A DNA stretch of 64,000 nucleotides from Rhyzopertha dominica (taxonomy: Eukaryota; Arthropoda; Insecta; Coleoptera; Bostrichidae): positions 69,874,680 to 69,938,679 of the forward strand of contig QCXZ01000137.1 in assembly GCA_025024175.1 (NCBI GenBank), given 5' to 3'. Positions 45,533 through 57,661 of the stretch are shown piece after piece. Numbering within the stretch: the first letter of the stretch is position 1; each line of letters begins with the position of its first letter. Below the pieces are notes generated by a model, which made no database searches, was not told the DNA's origin, and saw only the letters and a program-made list of their open reading frames with translations. A program made the position numbers and the translations under genes.

Positions 45533-47342
45533 ATTCACTAAATACTAAGTGCTAATCGATCTGTAATAAGCGTAAGTCAAATTAACAAAAATGGTTCAAA
45601 TGGAAGTTATCCAGAATTAAGTGCTAAACAAATTAAAATTTTTCCAAAGCTATGGATTTCTGGTTATATTGGAAATTATTGCATCTTTAAATTTGTCGTA
45701 AGAATTTGTCTTAGTTTATTTATATTACATTTGGCTTCAGTCACACCGTTGGATTTTTTGACATNTTTGGAAAAAAATTAAGTTTACAATGTGTTGGGCC
45801 ATTTTAAATATCTACAAAACGAAAATGGCTTGAAGGATACGGTTTTCATACATGCTTCCATATTCCGTACGAGCATGCATTTACCAGTATAAAAGTTATC
45901 CGATAAAAAACAAAGTACATCTATGACCAATTCGTAAGATTTGCGACAATGCTTATAGGAAGTAAAACCACGATTTTTTGACATTAAAAACTAAATAAAT
46001 TGCATCATTAAAAAAGGTTTTTACTTCTGCATCCAACTGCTAGTTCAAAAACATGGCATCCCATTAAAAATGAGTTATTCTTGTTTGAATTGAAAATGTA
46101 TTAAATTAAAACGGATTTATCCATTTAAAATCTTCAAACGTCAAAGTTTTCAAAAAATGTCAAATCGGGAACTATGCGACTGAGACCTAATATACCTAGG
46201 TAATATTAATATGTACAACAAATCAAATAACGCAATAATATACAAGGTGTTCCATTTAAAATAATGAAGTTGGTGCCCACTTTCGATGTAACCTGCAGTC
46301 AGCAATCTTTGTTAATATTTTTAATTTGTTTGGCACTTAATTCTAGATAACGTTCATTAAACCATTTCTGTCAATTTTAACTTATACGCATATTAAAGAC
46401 TGATTCGCGATTAGTGAGTCACCCTGTATCTATACAGTGTTGATGAAGTGAGTGACGAATAAAATTTAAAGTAGTGGTTATTTACAAAAATTCGAAAAAC
46501 TGCTGAAACAGATATCTTAATATTTAAAACGAGATCTATTTTGAGATGATTCAAACATATCTGTCTATTACATTATTTTTTTATGGAACTATATGCATTT
46601 CTTGTGCATATTAAACCAGATGGTTTTTTTGTGCTCCTTCCAACTGCAGTATACACTTCCTGAATACTTTGAATTAAGGAAGACACAATAACAAAAAAGG
46701 TCGGCTAGTATCAATAGACAAAATGTTATCGTCTGTAGATACCAGTATCTGTAGATTCTGAGTTCATTTAATTTGACTGGAATCTACAGATGTTATTTTT
46801 TTTTATTGGTGTTAGTTAACATTTTGTTATTTTTGTAGCTGTCTTCCTTAATTCAACATACTCAACAATTGGTTACTGTAGTCAGAAGGAACATACAGTA
46901 CCAGCAGATTTAACCCACATTACTTCCTCGAACAATTTTTTTGAGGTGTTTATGGATCGATTATGAATGAGAAATTGTATGGATTGATCACACCTTAAAC
47001 GTTTGCTTGTCTACTTCTACACGTATTAAATAACCATTTTTTTCACTTGTGCCCATTTTGATTGTTTTTATGCCAAATAACGTAATAGTATAATTCATGA
47101 GATATTAAGGGCTCGAATAACACTAACAATACTATGGTTTTATAAAAAATATAATAATGGCGTCATATTTTTGTCATAGTAACAGATTGCTCTGTTTAAA
47201 ACATTTCAGAATTAATCTGTTTTTACATCTTAGGTTACTGTTTTAGCGTTTATATAATTTTGGCAATAATTTTTATTGAATTTTATGCGTTACTTTATCG
47301 ATACTCGATATATGTAACTCAGGTCACAAAATTTTGTTCTAG

Positions 47343-49773
47343 GTAAGTGCCAGTGAATTTCGGAAGCAGATGGCCAATGAAATAATGTCACATGACGATT
47401 ACGAACCCAGTATTCTACCCAAATCCAGCGTTCTCAGGAACATCAAGTACGAAGAAAAGCAAAATAGAATGTTTGCACAAGAACCTTTACAGTCTCTCCA
47501 CTGCTTGAAATATAACAGCCCATATGAAAAATTCATTAAAGATATAGGGATGGATAGATTTTACATACATTACTGGTCTACACCTCAGATACACATTTAC
47601 AACTCATATCATCGCAGCAATAAATATTCCAAAATATGCATTGATGCAACAGGAAGTTTAGTAAGAAAGTTACGGCGGCCAAACGGAGACAAATCTGCAC
47701 CCATATTTTTATACGAAATTACCCGTATTAGATAAAAATCTAAAAAGGCAGTACACTGTTGCCAACATGCTATCGGAGAGGCATGACTCTGATTCGATTT
47801 TCCACTGGCTCTCGTTTTGGAAAAGGGATGGCGCATTAATACCAAATGAAGTCGTATGTGATATGTCTGTTGCCTTACTTTCAGCTGCAATACGAAGTTT
47901 TACTGACTTTAGTTCATTAAATCAATATTTGGAATACTGTGGTGCCTACCTGTTACTTGGAAAAACCGATCAAGATCCACGGCTTACTAGCTACATACGG
48001 TGTGATGTAGCGCACGTGATAAAAATATATGTACGTGGAAATGCTTGCGTGACAAACAAAGAAGAGTGCGACAGTTCTACATAAGATCAATGGGACAATT
48101 ACTTCAATCGCCAAATTTAACAGTAGCAGAGAAAATTTTGAATGCAATTTTCTCTGTCGCATTAAGTGAGACTGAAGGTGTCACAAACAAAAACATTCCT
48201 AATCAGTGCGAAAGCAGCAAGACATTTTTAAGGAGGGTTATTGGCGTAGAGGAAGAAGACCTTTCTCCTGATGAAACAGAAGCAGTAACCGTAATAGACT
48301 GCGAATCATGGCCCGAAGGAAATCGCTTCGTAAACTGGGGAAAACATATTAAAGAGAATGTTCTTCGGAATATGAAAGAGGGTAACAGAGACAACTGCCA
48401 ATATCTACCGGAACTCGTACCAATAATAATAGACTTCCTAAAATTATTTCCTTTATGGTCTTTTATTATGTCGACAGCGTTTCCTGGAAGTGCTAAAACT
48501 GCATCAAGTGCTGCAGTTGAAAGCAACTTCAATATTTTGAAGAACAGAATTTTTCAAAACGACATACTACCTTTGAAAATTGACGAGTTTGTCGTGAAGC
48601 ACCTTCGGTCGATAGAAGGGAATATGAAGTTGCTTGAAGCTGAAGATCGTGACGTAGATAGTGGTAGACGAGAAACAACCGAAAACGTTATTACCTCAAA
48701 AGCAGTAGGTGACGCTCCTATCCAGAAAGAAGTAGCTGTGACTGATAGTGAGGAACAAACAGAAGAAGAAGAAGCAGCACATAATCCGGAAGACGTTCAA
48801 ATTGCTGAATTTCAAGAAGTTGAAAACTGGGGTGGACAACTTACAGCAATTAAAAAAAGAAAAAGGTCGTCATATTTGGAAAAGAACAGGGAATGGTTGC
48901 ATATTGACTTGCAGCAAAAAGCAAATGTTGTTCCAATCGGAATTTTAAGAAATGGCAATTGCTCGAACTTGAAACCAATTCGTTCGGGTAAGAAAAGAAT
49001 CGTTTTAAACAATACATGTGCTTTCGACTCAGTAATTCAAATATTATGTGCGGCGTTTTGTGATAGTGATGGTTTCAAAGAATATATTTTATTGTTAGAA
49101 TCTGAAATAAAAAATCTAATTACACAGGTGATTAAACAAATTAATACAAAAGCATATAATATTAGATACCGTATTTTAAAAAATATATTCCAGGTGATTA
49201 TCTACCCAATAATTTAGTTCTTATTTCGACAGAATGTACAACGGAACAATTAGTTAGGCAACTTTGTGCTATTGGTGAGTTGGAACATACATACACGGAA
49301 ACTATTCGGTGCCGTCATTGTGAACATTTACGAGAAATTCGTCTACCCGTATTACCAATCACATGTAAAAATGTTTATAACCTGCAACAAGAGATAATAG
49401 CGTACATCAACTCCCACGAGAAATCAACACCATGTGTAAATTGTACAAGTCCTACTATTCATGAGAATCGGTTGCACACAAAAATCATCTTTATTGAAAT
49501 TCTTGACACATCATTGAGTATACCTGAATTACAGTTAAAATATATACCAAGACAGGTAGTCGTTGAAAACCAAATTTATTTATTAAGAGGAACTATATCT
49601 TACTTTGGCTCCTATACGAATGAACCATCACTTTCATCAGTTGGTCATTTTCAAAGCTCACTGTTGTCGCTTAAATGGGAAGTGGGAAGAGTACGACGAT
49701 TTGCATACCAAAAAAAGTGGATCTGAATGAAGCCACACTCATAGTGCCGCACCTAATTGTATATACTATTTAA
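47343..49773 (+). pseudogene. Foldback transposase exon 2, copy 1 (frameshifted)
   Basis: Same sequence as copy 2 exon 2 except for about five single-base length differences, all in homopolymers: CCC for CC at 47722, AAAAA for six A at 48021, CC for CCC at 49190, TTTT for TTT at 49648 and seven A for six at 49710. They break the frame four or five times. Because each is a homopolymer length change, sequencing error is at least as likely as mutation. The fourth lies in the protease-like His box. Confidence 0.8.
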
Positions 49774-50115
49774 AATATAAGGGCTGTTATAGTTTTTTTG
49801 TTAATTCTTAAATGTATTTTATACCTAATTTGTCTATCTGTAAATAAGCTTACGTTTCTATTGTAAGTATCTTTTATGTTTTGCAATTAGTATATCTATG
49901 TTTATTTTCTACTCTTTGTTAATTTTACAAATTTGATTGTCCAGTTTATAAACTTATAATACAAAAAATTACAATAAAATAATATGCCGAAAAACATCCA
50001 TTATTCTCAACTTTTGTTTGTTAACCGTAAAAGTACCTACAATTTTTTTATTCGACGCAGCATATTACCAGCAAAGCAATAACGTCTTCCTAAACTTAAC
50101 AAAAACACGGTAAGT

Positions 50116-50215
50116 NNNNNNNNNNNNNNNNNNNNNNNNNNNNNNNNNNNNNNNNNNNNNNNNNNNNNNNNNNNNNNNNNNNNNNNNNNNNNNNNNNNNN
50201 NNNNNNNNNNNNNNN
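50116..50215. other. Assembly gap, exactly 100 Ns
   Basis: The round length is the usual placeholder for a gap of unknown size. To its left the sequence ends at AACACGGTAAGT, the 3' edge of the Foldback core; to its right it resumes inside the left-arm repeat. Confidence 0.98.
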
Positions 50216-51230
50216 CCGCTTGACGGTCAGCCCCGCTTTTTTTGGGAATATTCAAAATCTATTATGGCAATGAATTGTGCTCGTTTTGTGCTGAAATGTG
50301 CCGGTGTCAGGAGTTTTGTGCAGCAACCCTTATATTTAATTTTTAAAAACAATGGCGGCGGGCCAGGTTGACGGTCAGCCCGCTTTTTTTGGGAATATTC
50401 AAAATCTATTTATGGCAATGAATTGTGCTCGTTTTGTGCTGAAATGTGCCGGTGTCAGGGAGTTTTGTGCAGCAACCCTTATATTTAATTTTTTAAAACA
50501 ATGGCGGGCGGGGCCAGGTTGACGGTCAGCCCCGCTTTTTTTGGGAATATTCAAAATCTAATTACGGCAATGAATTGTGCTCGTTTTGTGCTGAAATGTG
50601 CCGGTGTCAGGCAGTTTTGTGCAGCAACCCTTATATTTAATTTTTTAAAAAACAATGGCGGGCGGGGCCAGGTTGACGGTCAGCCCCGCTTTTTTTGGGA
50701 ATATTCAAAATCTATTTATGGGCAATGAATTGTGCTCGTTTTGTGCTGAAATGTGCCGGTGTCAGGGAGTTTTGTGCAGCAACCCTTATATTTAATTTTT
50801 TAAAAACAATGGCGGGCGGGGCCAGGTTGACGGTCAGCCCCGCTTTTTTGGGAATATTCAAAATCTATTTATGGCAATGAATTGTGCTCGTTTTGTGCTG
50901 AAATGTGCCTGGTGTCAGGGAGTTTTGTGCAGCAACCCTTATATTTAATTTTTTTAAAAACATCGGCGGGCGGGGACGGAATTGACGGTCAGCCCCGCTT
51001 TTTTTGGGAATATTCAAAATCTATTTATGGCAATGAATTGTGCTCGTTTTGTGCTGAAATGTGCCGATGTCAGGGAGTTTTGTGCAGCAACCCTTATATT
51101 TAATTTTTTTAAACATCGGCGGGCGGGGCCAGCTTGACGGTCAGCCCCGCTTTTATTTGCAATATTCAAAATCTAATTACGGCAATGAATTGTGCGTGTG
51201 TGTGAAGCAACCCCTGTATTATAACTACAA
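50216..51230 (+). repeat. Second copy of the left-arm repeats after the gap
   Basis: Seven 153-bp units in the left-arm orientation. They carry the same diagnostic variants in the same order as the first array: a unit with GTCAGGCAG, one ending in CGGGGACGGAA, one with GCCGATGTC, and a last one with CTTTTATTTGCAA. One extra unit lies between the GGCAG and GACGG variants. Many single-base indels occur near the gap. Confidence 0.85.
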
Positions 51231-52086
51231 AGCTTCACCAAACTTTTATATGTTTTATATGTGAATACTTTTGTGCAAATTATGATTACCTAATTTATTA
51301 ACCTGGGGTGCACAGGTAAGTTCCGAATTAAGTGTTTAAAGTCAATTGCATGTAATCTTTTAACGTGGCCAGTTTTAAATAAACACTCGACCAACATGGA
51401 ATTCTTTCCTATTCAACACCATAACTCTGTTATAATATACCGGGAGTCATAGAACATTTATTAGCAACTATTCCGTTCTCAATTCCTATTATACACTGTA
51501 TAATGCATGCGTTAACATAATTCTAGATATACCTTTATATTATTTTGTTATGCCGAAAAAGCATCAAGTTTACCCTATGTTTGACCAAATACACGATGAA
51601 TAACCAATATTTACATACCTTTTTTTAAATATCACAGTACAGGTAGGTAAGGCCAAGGGTGTATAAAATAATCCTTTTTCTCTAAATCATCGAACTGTGT
51701 TATTGCACGTCTCATCCAGCTTGAATGAAATATTTTATAAACACTCGTAGCGTTGTAATGGTCGCATTAATAATCCCCATAAAAACAGAGCTGACAGAAT
51801 CGGTTTGTATATTTACTAGGGTTACATGCTTATACGTTTACCACGCTAAGAAATATCCTCCACCATTTCACCTATTTATTATTACTATTATATGGGAATT
51901 TAGGAATCACTGCTCATAGATGAAGGGTCACTTTTAAGTCAGTAGTACTTCAATCGGTTAACAGAAACGATCTGCCTGCTGTATTACCATACATTGTGAA
52001 TTGTGACGAAAAAAAGTGTTCGACAATATATAAAACTAAGTTAACGGCACCATTATTTATGTGTTTGTTCTAAAGATATTTTAATA
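51231..52086 (+). promoter_or_regulatory. Foldback 5' internal region (copy 2)
   Basis: About 850 bp of AT-rich sequence between the left arm and the transposase start, identical in copy 1 (43831-44687) apart from a homopolymer difference. It presumably holds promoter and 5' UTR; ATATATAAAACTAAG at about 52027 could act as a TATA box. A 64-residue frame at 51725-51919 has no recognised domain. Confidence 0.4.
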
Positions 52087-52794
52087 ATGCCGAGACCCCA
52101 GAATCCATTGATTAGAAACTTGCTTCCGCTGTACATAAATTACAAGAACAGTTTACACAATGAAGATGGAAGTATTAAATCTCCAAGTGATGTTATTTGG
52201 AAAACTCTAGCTAAATTATTGGATTATAAAATAAGTAAAAAGTACATATACACTATTTATTTAACAAATCGACATAATTGTCGTTATGAATTTGTGCAAG
52301 ATATGGATATTAACCAACAAACATATGAAGATGAAGAAGATGAGGGCTCAGTATCCATTCGTAGTTCTTCAAACAGCGACGAAACCATACCTGCAATTCG
52401 ATTCGTCATATCGCTGTCAGCACAAGAATGGTTAGATATACATCCTCAGAATAAGCTGTATGCGGACGGAAAATCCTATTTTGTGCTCCCCAAGGAAAAA
52501 TGGACACCAATTATTGCTTCGCATTTTTGGGATCATACGAAACTACCATGTGCATTAGTATTTAAAAGAGGAAAAGCTTATAAAAGGGGAGATATTTTTT
52601 TATCTGTAGAAGCGCAGTGCAAAGACTGTCACTCAGAACTGAAAGGCATAATTCGAGAGGAACCAGCATACAACAGACGGGCTTTAATCAGATGTGTATA
52701 TAGTGGTGGATTCCAGAATTGCAAAAATAGTTCGAAACGTCCAACTTCTGGCATTGAACGTCGGCGAATTGCAAAAGTTTTAACATCTACCAGG
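52087..52794 (+). CDS. Foldback transposase exon 1, copy 2
   Basis: Starts at ATG (MPRPQNPLIRNLLPLYIN) and gives 236 residues, ending STR before the donor GTAAGT. An acidic stretch (EDEEDEGS) is followed by a region with conserved aromatic residues (WTPIIASHFWDHTK) and a Cys cluster (QCKDCHSELKG, IRCVYSGGFQNC) that could form a DNA-binding zinc finger. I do not recognise the exact finger type. It splices in phase 0 to 54746. Confidence 0.8.
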
Positions 52795-52887
52795 GTAAGT
52801 CTATACATACAATATTCTAAACAGAAAGTAATACTAATCTTAAATAATATGTTTGAATTTAGATAGTAAAATATATATTATATATAT

Positions 52888-52938
<51 letters not shown>

Positions 52939-54745
52939 ATTCACTAAATACTAAGTGCTAATCGATCTGTAATAAGCGTAAGTCAAATTAACAAAAATGG
53001 TTCAAATGGAAGTTATCCAGAATTAAGTGCTAAACAAATTAAAATTTTTCCAAAGCTATGGATTTCTGGTTATATTGGAAATTATTGCATCTTTAAATTT
53101 GTCGTAAGAATTTGTCTTAGTTTATTTATATTACATTTGGCTTCAGTCACACCGTTGGATTTTTTGACATTTTTGGAAAAAAATTANGTTTACAATGTGT
53201 TGGGCCATTTTAAATATCTACAAAACGAAAATGGCTTGAAGGATACGGTTTTCATACATGCTTCCATATTCCGTACGAGCATGCATTTACCAGTATAAAA
53301 GTTATCCGATAAAAAACAAAGTACATCTATGACCAATTCGTAAGATTTGCGACAATGCTTATAGGAAGTAAAACCACGATTTTTTGACATTAAAAACTAA
53401 ATAAATTGCATCATTAAAAAAGGTTTTTACTTCTGCATCCAACTGCTAGTTGAAAAACATGGCATCCCATTAAAAATGAGTTATTCTTGTTTGAATTGAA
53501 AATGTATTAAATTAAAACGGATTTATCCATTTAAAATCTTCAAACGTCAAAGTTTTCAAAAAATGTCAAATCGGGAACTATGCGACTGAGACCTAATATA
53601 CCTAGGTAATATTAATATGTACAACAAATCAAATAACGCAATAATATACAAGGTGTTCCATTTAAAATAATGAAGTTGGTGCCCACTTTCGATGTAACCT
53701 GCAGTCAGCAATCTTTGTTAATATTTTTAATTTGTTTGGCACTTAATTCTAGATAACGTTCATTAAACCATTTCTGTCAATTTTAACTTATACGCATATT
53801 AAAGACTGATTCGCGATTAGTGAGTCACCCTGTATCTATACAGTGTTGATGAAGTGAGTGACGAATAAAATTTAAAGTAGTGGTTATTTACAAAAATTCG
53901 AAAAACTGCTGAAACAGATATCTTAATATTTAAAACGAGATCTATTTTGAGATGATTCAAACATATCTGTCTATTACATTATTTTTTTATGGAACTATAT
54001 GCATTTCTTGTGCATATTAAACCAGATGGTTTTTTTGTGCTCCTTCCAACTGCAGTATACACTTCCTGAATACTTTGAATTAAGGAAGACACAATAACAA
54101 AAAAGGTCGGCTAGTATCAATAGACAAAATGTTATCGTCTGTAGATACCAGTATCTGTAGATTCTGAGTTCATTTAATTTGACTGGAATCTACAGATGTT
54201 ATTTTTTTTATTGGTGTTAGTTAACATTTTGTAATTTTTGTAGCTGTCTTCCTTAATTCAACATACTCAACAAGTGGTTACTGTAGTCAGAAGGAACATA
54301 CAGTACCAGCAGATTTAACCCACATTACTTCCTCGAACAATTTTTTTGAGGTGTTTATGGATCGATTATGAATGAGAAATTGTATGGATTGATCACACCT
54401 TAAACGTTTGCTTGTCTACTTCTACACGTATTAAATAACCATTTTTTCACTTGTGCCCATTTTGATTGTTTTTATGCCAAATAACGTAATAGTATAATTC
54501 ATGAGATATTAAGGGCTCGAATAACACTAACAATACTATGGTTTTATAAAAAATATAATAATGGCGTCATATTTTGTCATAGTAACAGATTGCTCTGTTT
54601 AAAACATTTCAGAATTAATCTGTTTTTACATCTTAGGTTACTGTTTTAGCGTTTATATAATTTTGGCAATAATTTTTATTGAATTTTATGCGTTACTTTA
54701 TCGATACTCGATATATGTAACTCAGGTCACAAAATTTTGTTCTAG
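52795..54745 (+). other. Foldback transposase intron, copy 2
   Basis: 1951 bp, GTAAGT ... TTCTAG. It contains a TA microsatellite (52869-52935), a copy of the GGTGTTCC-ended repeat (about 53650-53745) and a stretch similar to 3150-3780. The base after the acceptor begins another GTAAGT, so the intron is bounded by a direct repeat AGGTAAGT-like. Confidence 0.7.
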
Positions 54746-57175
54746 GTAAGTGCCAGTGAATTTCGGAAGCAGATGGCCAATGAAATAATGTCACATGACG
54801 ATTACGAACCCAGTATTCTACCCAAATCCAGCGTTCTCAGGAACATCAAGTACGAAGAAAAGCAAAATAGAATGTTTGCACAAGAACCTTTACAGTCTCT
54901 CCACTGCTTGAAATATAACAGCCCATATGAAAAATTCATTAAAGATATAGGGATGGATAGATTTTACATACATTACTGGTCTACACCTCAGATACACATT
55001 TACAACTCATATCATCGCAGCAATAAATATTCCAAAATATGCATTGATGCAACAGGAAGTTTAGTAAGAAAGTTACGGCGGCCAAACGGAGACAAATCTG
55101 CACCCATATTTTTATACGAAATTACCGTATTAGATAAAAATCTAAAAAGGCAGTACACTGTTGCCAACATGCTATCGGAGAGGCATGACTCTGATTCGAT
55201 TTTCCACTGGCTCTCGTTTTGGAAAAGGGATGGCGCATTAATACCAAATGAAGTCGTATGTGATATGTCTGTTGCCTTACTTTCAGCTGCAATACGAAGT
55301 TTTACTGACTTTAGTTCATTAAATCAATATTTGGAATACTGTGGTGCCTACCTGTTACTTGGAAAAACCGATCAAGATCCACGGCTTACTAGCTACATAC
55401 GGTGTGATGTAGCGCACGTGATAAAAAATATATGTACGTGGAAATGCTTGCGTGACAAACAAAGAAGAGTGCGACAGTTCTACATAAGATCAATGGGACA
55501 ATTACTTCAATCGCCAAATTTAACAGTAGCAGAGAAAATTTTGAATGCAATTTTCTCTGTCGCATTAAGTGAGACTGAAGGTGTCACAAACAAAAACATT
55601 CCTAATCAGTGCGAAAGCAGCAAGACATTTTTAAGGAGGGTTATTGGCGTAGAGGAAGAAGACCTTTCTCCTGATGAAACAGAAGCAGTAACCGTAATAG
55701 ACTGCGAATCATGGCCCGAAGGAAATCGCTTCGTAAACTGGGGAAAACATATTAAAGAGAATGTTCTTCGGAATATGAAAGAGGGTAACAGAGACAACTG
55801 CCAATATCTACCGGAACTCGTACCAATAATAATAGACTTCCTAAAATTATTTCCTTTATGGTCTTTTATTATGTCGACAGCGTTTCCTGGAAGTGCTAAA
55901 ACTGCATCAAGTGCTGCAGTTGAAAGCAACTTCAATATTTTGAAGAACAGAATTTTTCAAAACGACATACTACCTTTGAAAATTGACGAGTTTGTCGTGA
56001 AGCACCTTCGGTCGATAGAAGGGAATATGAAGTTGCTTGAAGCTGAAGATCGTGACGTAGATAGTGGTAGACGAGAAACAACCGAAAACGTTATTACCTC
56101 AAAAGCAGTAGGTGACGCTCCTATCCAGAAAGAAGTAGCTGTGACTGATAGTGAGGAACAAACAGAAGAAGAAGAAGCAGCACATAATCCGGAAGACGTT
56201 CAAATTGCTGAATTTCAAGAAGTTGAAAACTGGGGTGGACAACTTACAGCAATTAAAAAAAGAAAAAGGTCGTCATATTTGGAAAAGAACAGGGAATGGT
56301 TGCATATTGACTTGCAGCAAAAAGCAAATGTTGTTCCAATCGGAATTTTAAGAAATGGCAATTGCTCGAACTTGAAACCAATTCGTTCGGGTAAGAAAAG
56401 AATCGTTTTAAACAATACATGTGCTTTCGACTCAGTAATTCAAATATTATGTGCGGCGTTTTGTGATAGTGATGGTTTCAAAGAATATATTTTATTGTTA
56501 GAATCTGAAATAAAAAATCTAATTACACAGGTGATTAAACAAATTAATACAAAAGCATATAATATTAGATACCGTATTTTAAAAAATATATTCCCAGGTG
56601 ATTATCTACCCAATAATTTAGTTCTTATTTCGACAGAATGTACAACGGAACAATTAGTTAGGCAACTTTGTGCTATTGGTGAGTTGGAACATACATACAC
56701 GGAAACTATTCGGTGCCGTCATTGTGAACATTTACGAGAAATTCGTCTACCCGTATTACCAATCACATGTAAAAATGTTTATAACCTGCAACAAGAGATA
56801 ATAGCGTACATCAACTCCCACGAGAAATCAACACCATGTGTAAATTGTACAAGTCCTACTATTCATGAGAATCGGTTGCACACAAAAATCATCTTTATTG
56901 AAATTCTTGACACATCATTGAGTATACCTGAATTACAGTTAAAATATATACCAAGACAGGTAGTCGTTGAAAACCAAATTTATTTATTAAGAGGAACTAT
57001 ATCTTACTTTGGCTCCTATACGAATGAACCATCACTTTCATCAGTTGGTCATTTCAAAGCTCACTGTTGTCGCTTGAATGGGAAGTGGGAAGAGTACGAC
57101 GATTTGCATACCAAAAAAGTGGATCTGAATGAAGCCACACTCATAGTGCCGCACCTAATTGTATATACTATTTAA
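54746..57175 (+). CDS. Foldback transposase exon 2: MULE-type core plus USP-like protease domain
   Basis: 809 codons, intact; with exon 1 the protein is about 1045 residues (numbering below is for the joined product). Transposase core: ICIDATGSL (D337), VVCDMSVALLSAA (D409), RCDVAHVIKNI (C456, H460) and AAVESNFNILKNRIF (E629), the D-D-C/H-E order of MULE transposases. An acidic, then basic linker (TEEEEAAHNPED; KKRKR) at about 700-750 follows. The C-terminal part looks like a ubiquitin-specific protease (peptidase C19): Cys box NTCAFDSVIQIL (C795), two CxxC pairs (C893/C896 and C934/C937) as in the zinc ribbon of such enzymes, and His box GHFKAHCCRLNGKWEEYDD (H1005). All expected catalytic residues are present. 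Function as a deubiquitinase is inference. Confidence 0.8.
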   Translation, partial: VSASEFRKQMANEIMSHDDYEPSILPKSSVLRNIKYEEKQNRMFAQEPLQSLHCLKYNSPYEKFIKDIGMDRFYIHYWSTPQIHIYNSYHRSNKYSKICIDATGSLVRKLRRPNGDKSAPIFLYEITVLDKNLKRQYTVANMLSERHDSDSIFHWLSFWKRDGALIPNEVVCDMSVALLSAAIRSFTDFSSLNQYLEYCGAYLLLGKTDQDPRLTSYIRCDVAHVIKNICTWKCLRDKQRRVRQFYIRSMGQLLQSPNLTVAEKILNAIFSVALSETEGVTNKNIPNQCESSKTFLRRVIGVEEEDLSPDETEAVTVIDCESWPEGNRFVNWGKHIKENVLRNMKEGNRDNCQYLPELVPIIIDFLKLFPLWSFIMSTAFPGSAKTASSAAVESNFNILKNRIFQNDILPLKIDEFVVKHLRSIEGNMKLLEAEDRDVDSGRRETTENVITSKAVGDAPIQKEVAVTDSEEQTEEEEAAHNPEDVQIAEFQEVENWGGQLTAIKKRKRSSYLEKNREWLHIDLQQKANVVPIGILRNGNCSNLKPIRSGKKRIVLNNTCAFDSVIQILCAAFCDSDGFKEYILLLESEIKNLITQVIKQINTKAYNIRYRILKNIFPGDYLPNNLVLISTECTTEQLVRQLCAIGELEHTYTETIRCRHCEHLREIRLPVLPITCKNVYNLQQEIIAYINSHEKSTPCVNCTSPTIHENRLHTKIIFIEILDTSLSIPELQLKYIPRQVVVENQIYLLRGTISYFGSYTNEPSLSSVGHFKAHCCRLNGKWEEYDDLHTKKVDLNEATLIVPHLIVYTI

Positions 57176-57380
57176 AATATAAGGGCTGTTATAGTTTTTT
57201 TGTTAATTCTTAAATGTATTTTATATACCTAATTTGTCTATCTGTAAATAAGCTTACGTTTCTATTGTAAGTATCTTTTATGTTTTTGCAATTAGTATAT
57301 CTATGTTTATTTTCTACTCTTTGTTAATTTTACAAATTTGATTGTCCAGTTTATAAACTTATAAATACAAAAAAAATTAC

Positions 57381-57386
57381 AATAAA
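57381..57386 (+). terminator. Polyadenylation signal of the Foldback gene
   Basis: AATAAA about 205 bp after the stop codon; the same signal is at 49973-49978 in copy 1. Confidence 0.55.
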
Positions 57387-57661
57387 ATAATATGCCGAAA
57401 AACATCCATTATTCTCAAACTTTTGTTTGTTAACCGTAAAAGTACCTACAATTTTTTTATTCGACGCAGCATATTACCAGCAAAGCAATAACGCTCTTCC
57501 TAAACTTAACAAAAACACGGTAAGTAGAAATACAGAACTGCATCAATTTTATCTCCCACTACTTCCATCAGCTTTATCCTGTAAAGTTGTAATTTTGTAA
57601 ATAGCAATCTATTAATAATAATTAAACCACATCGATTTGCAATATTTTGGACAAACAAAAC

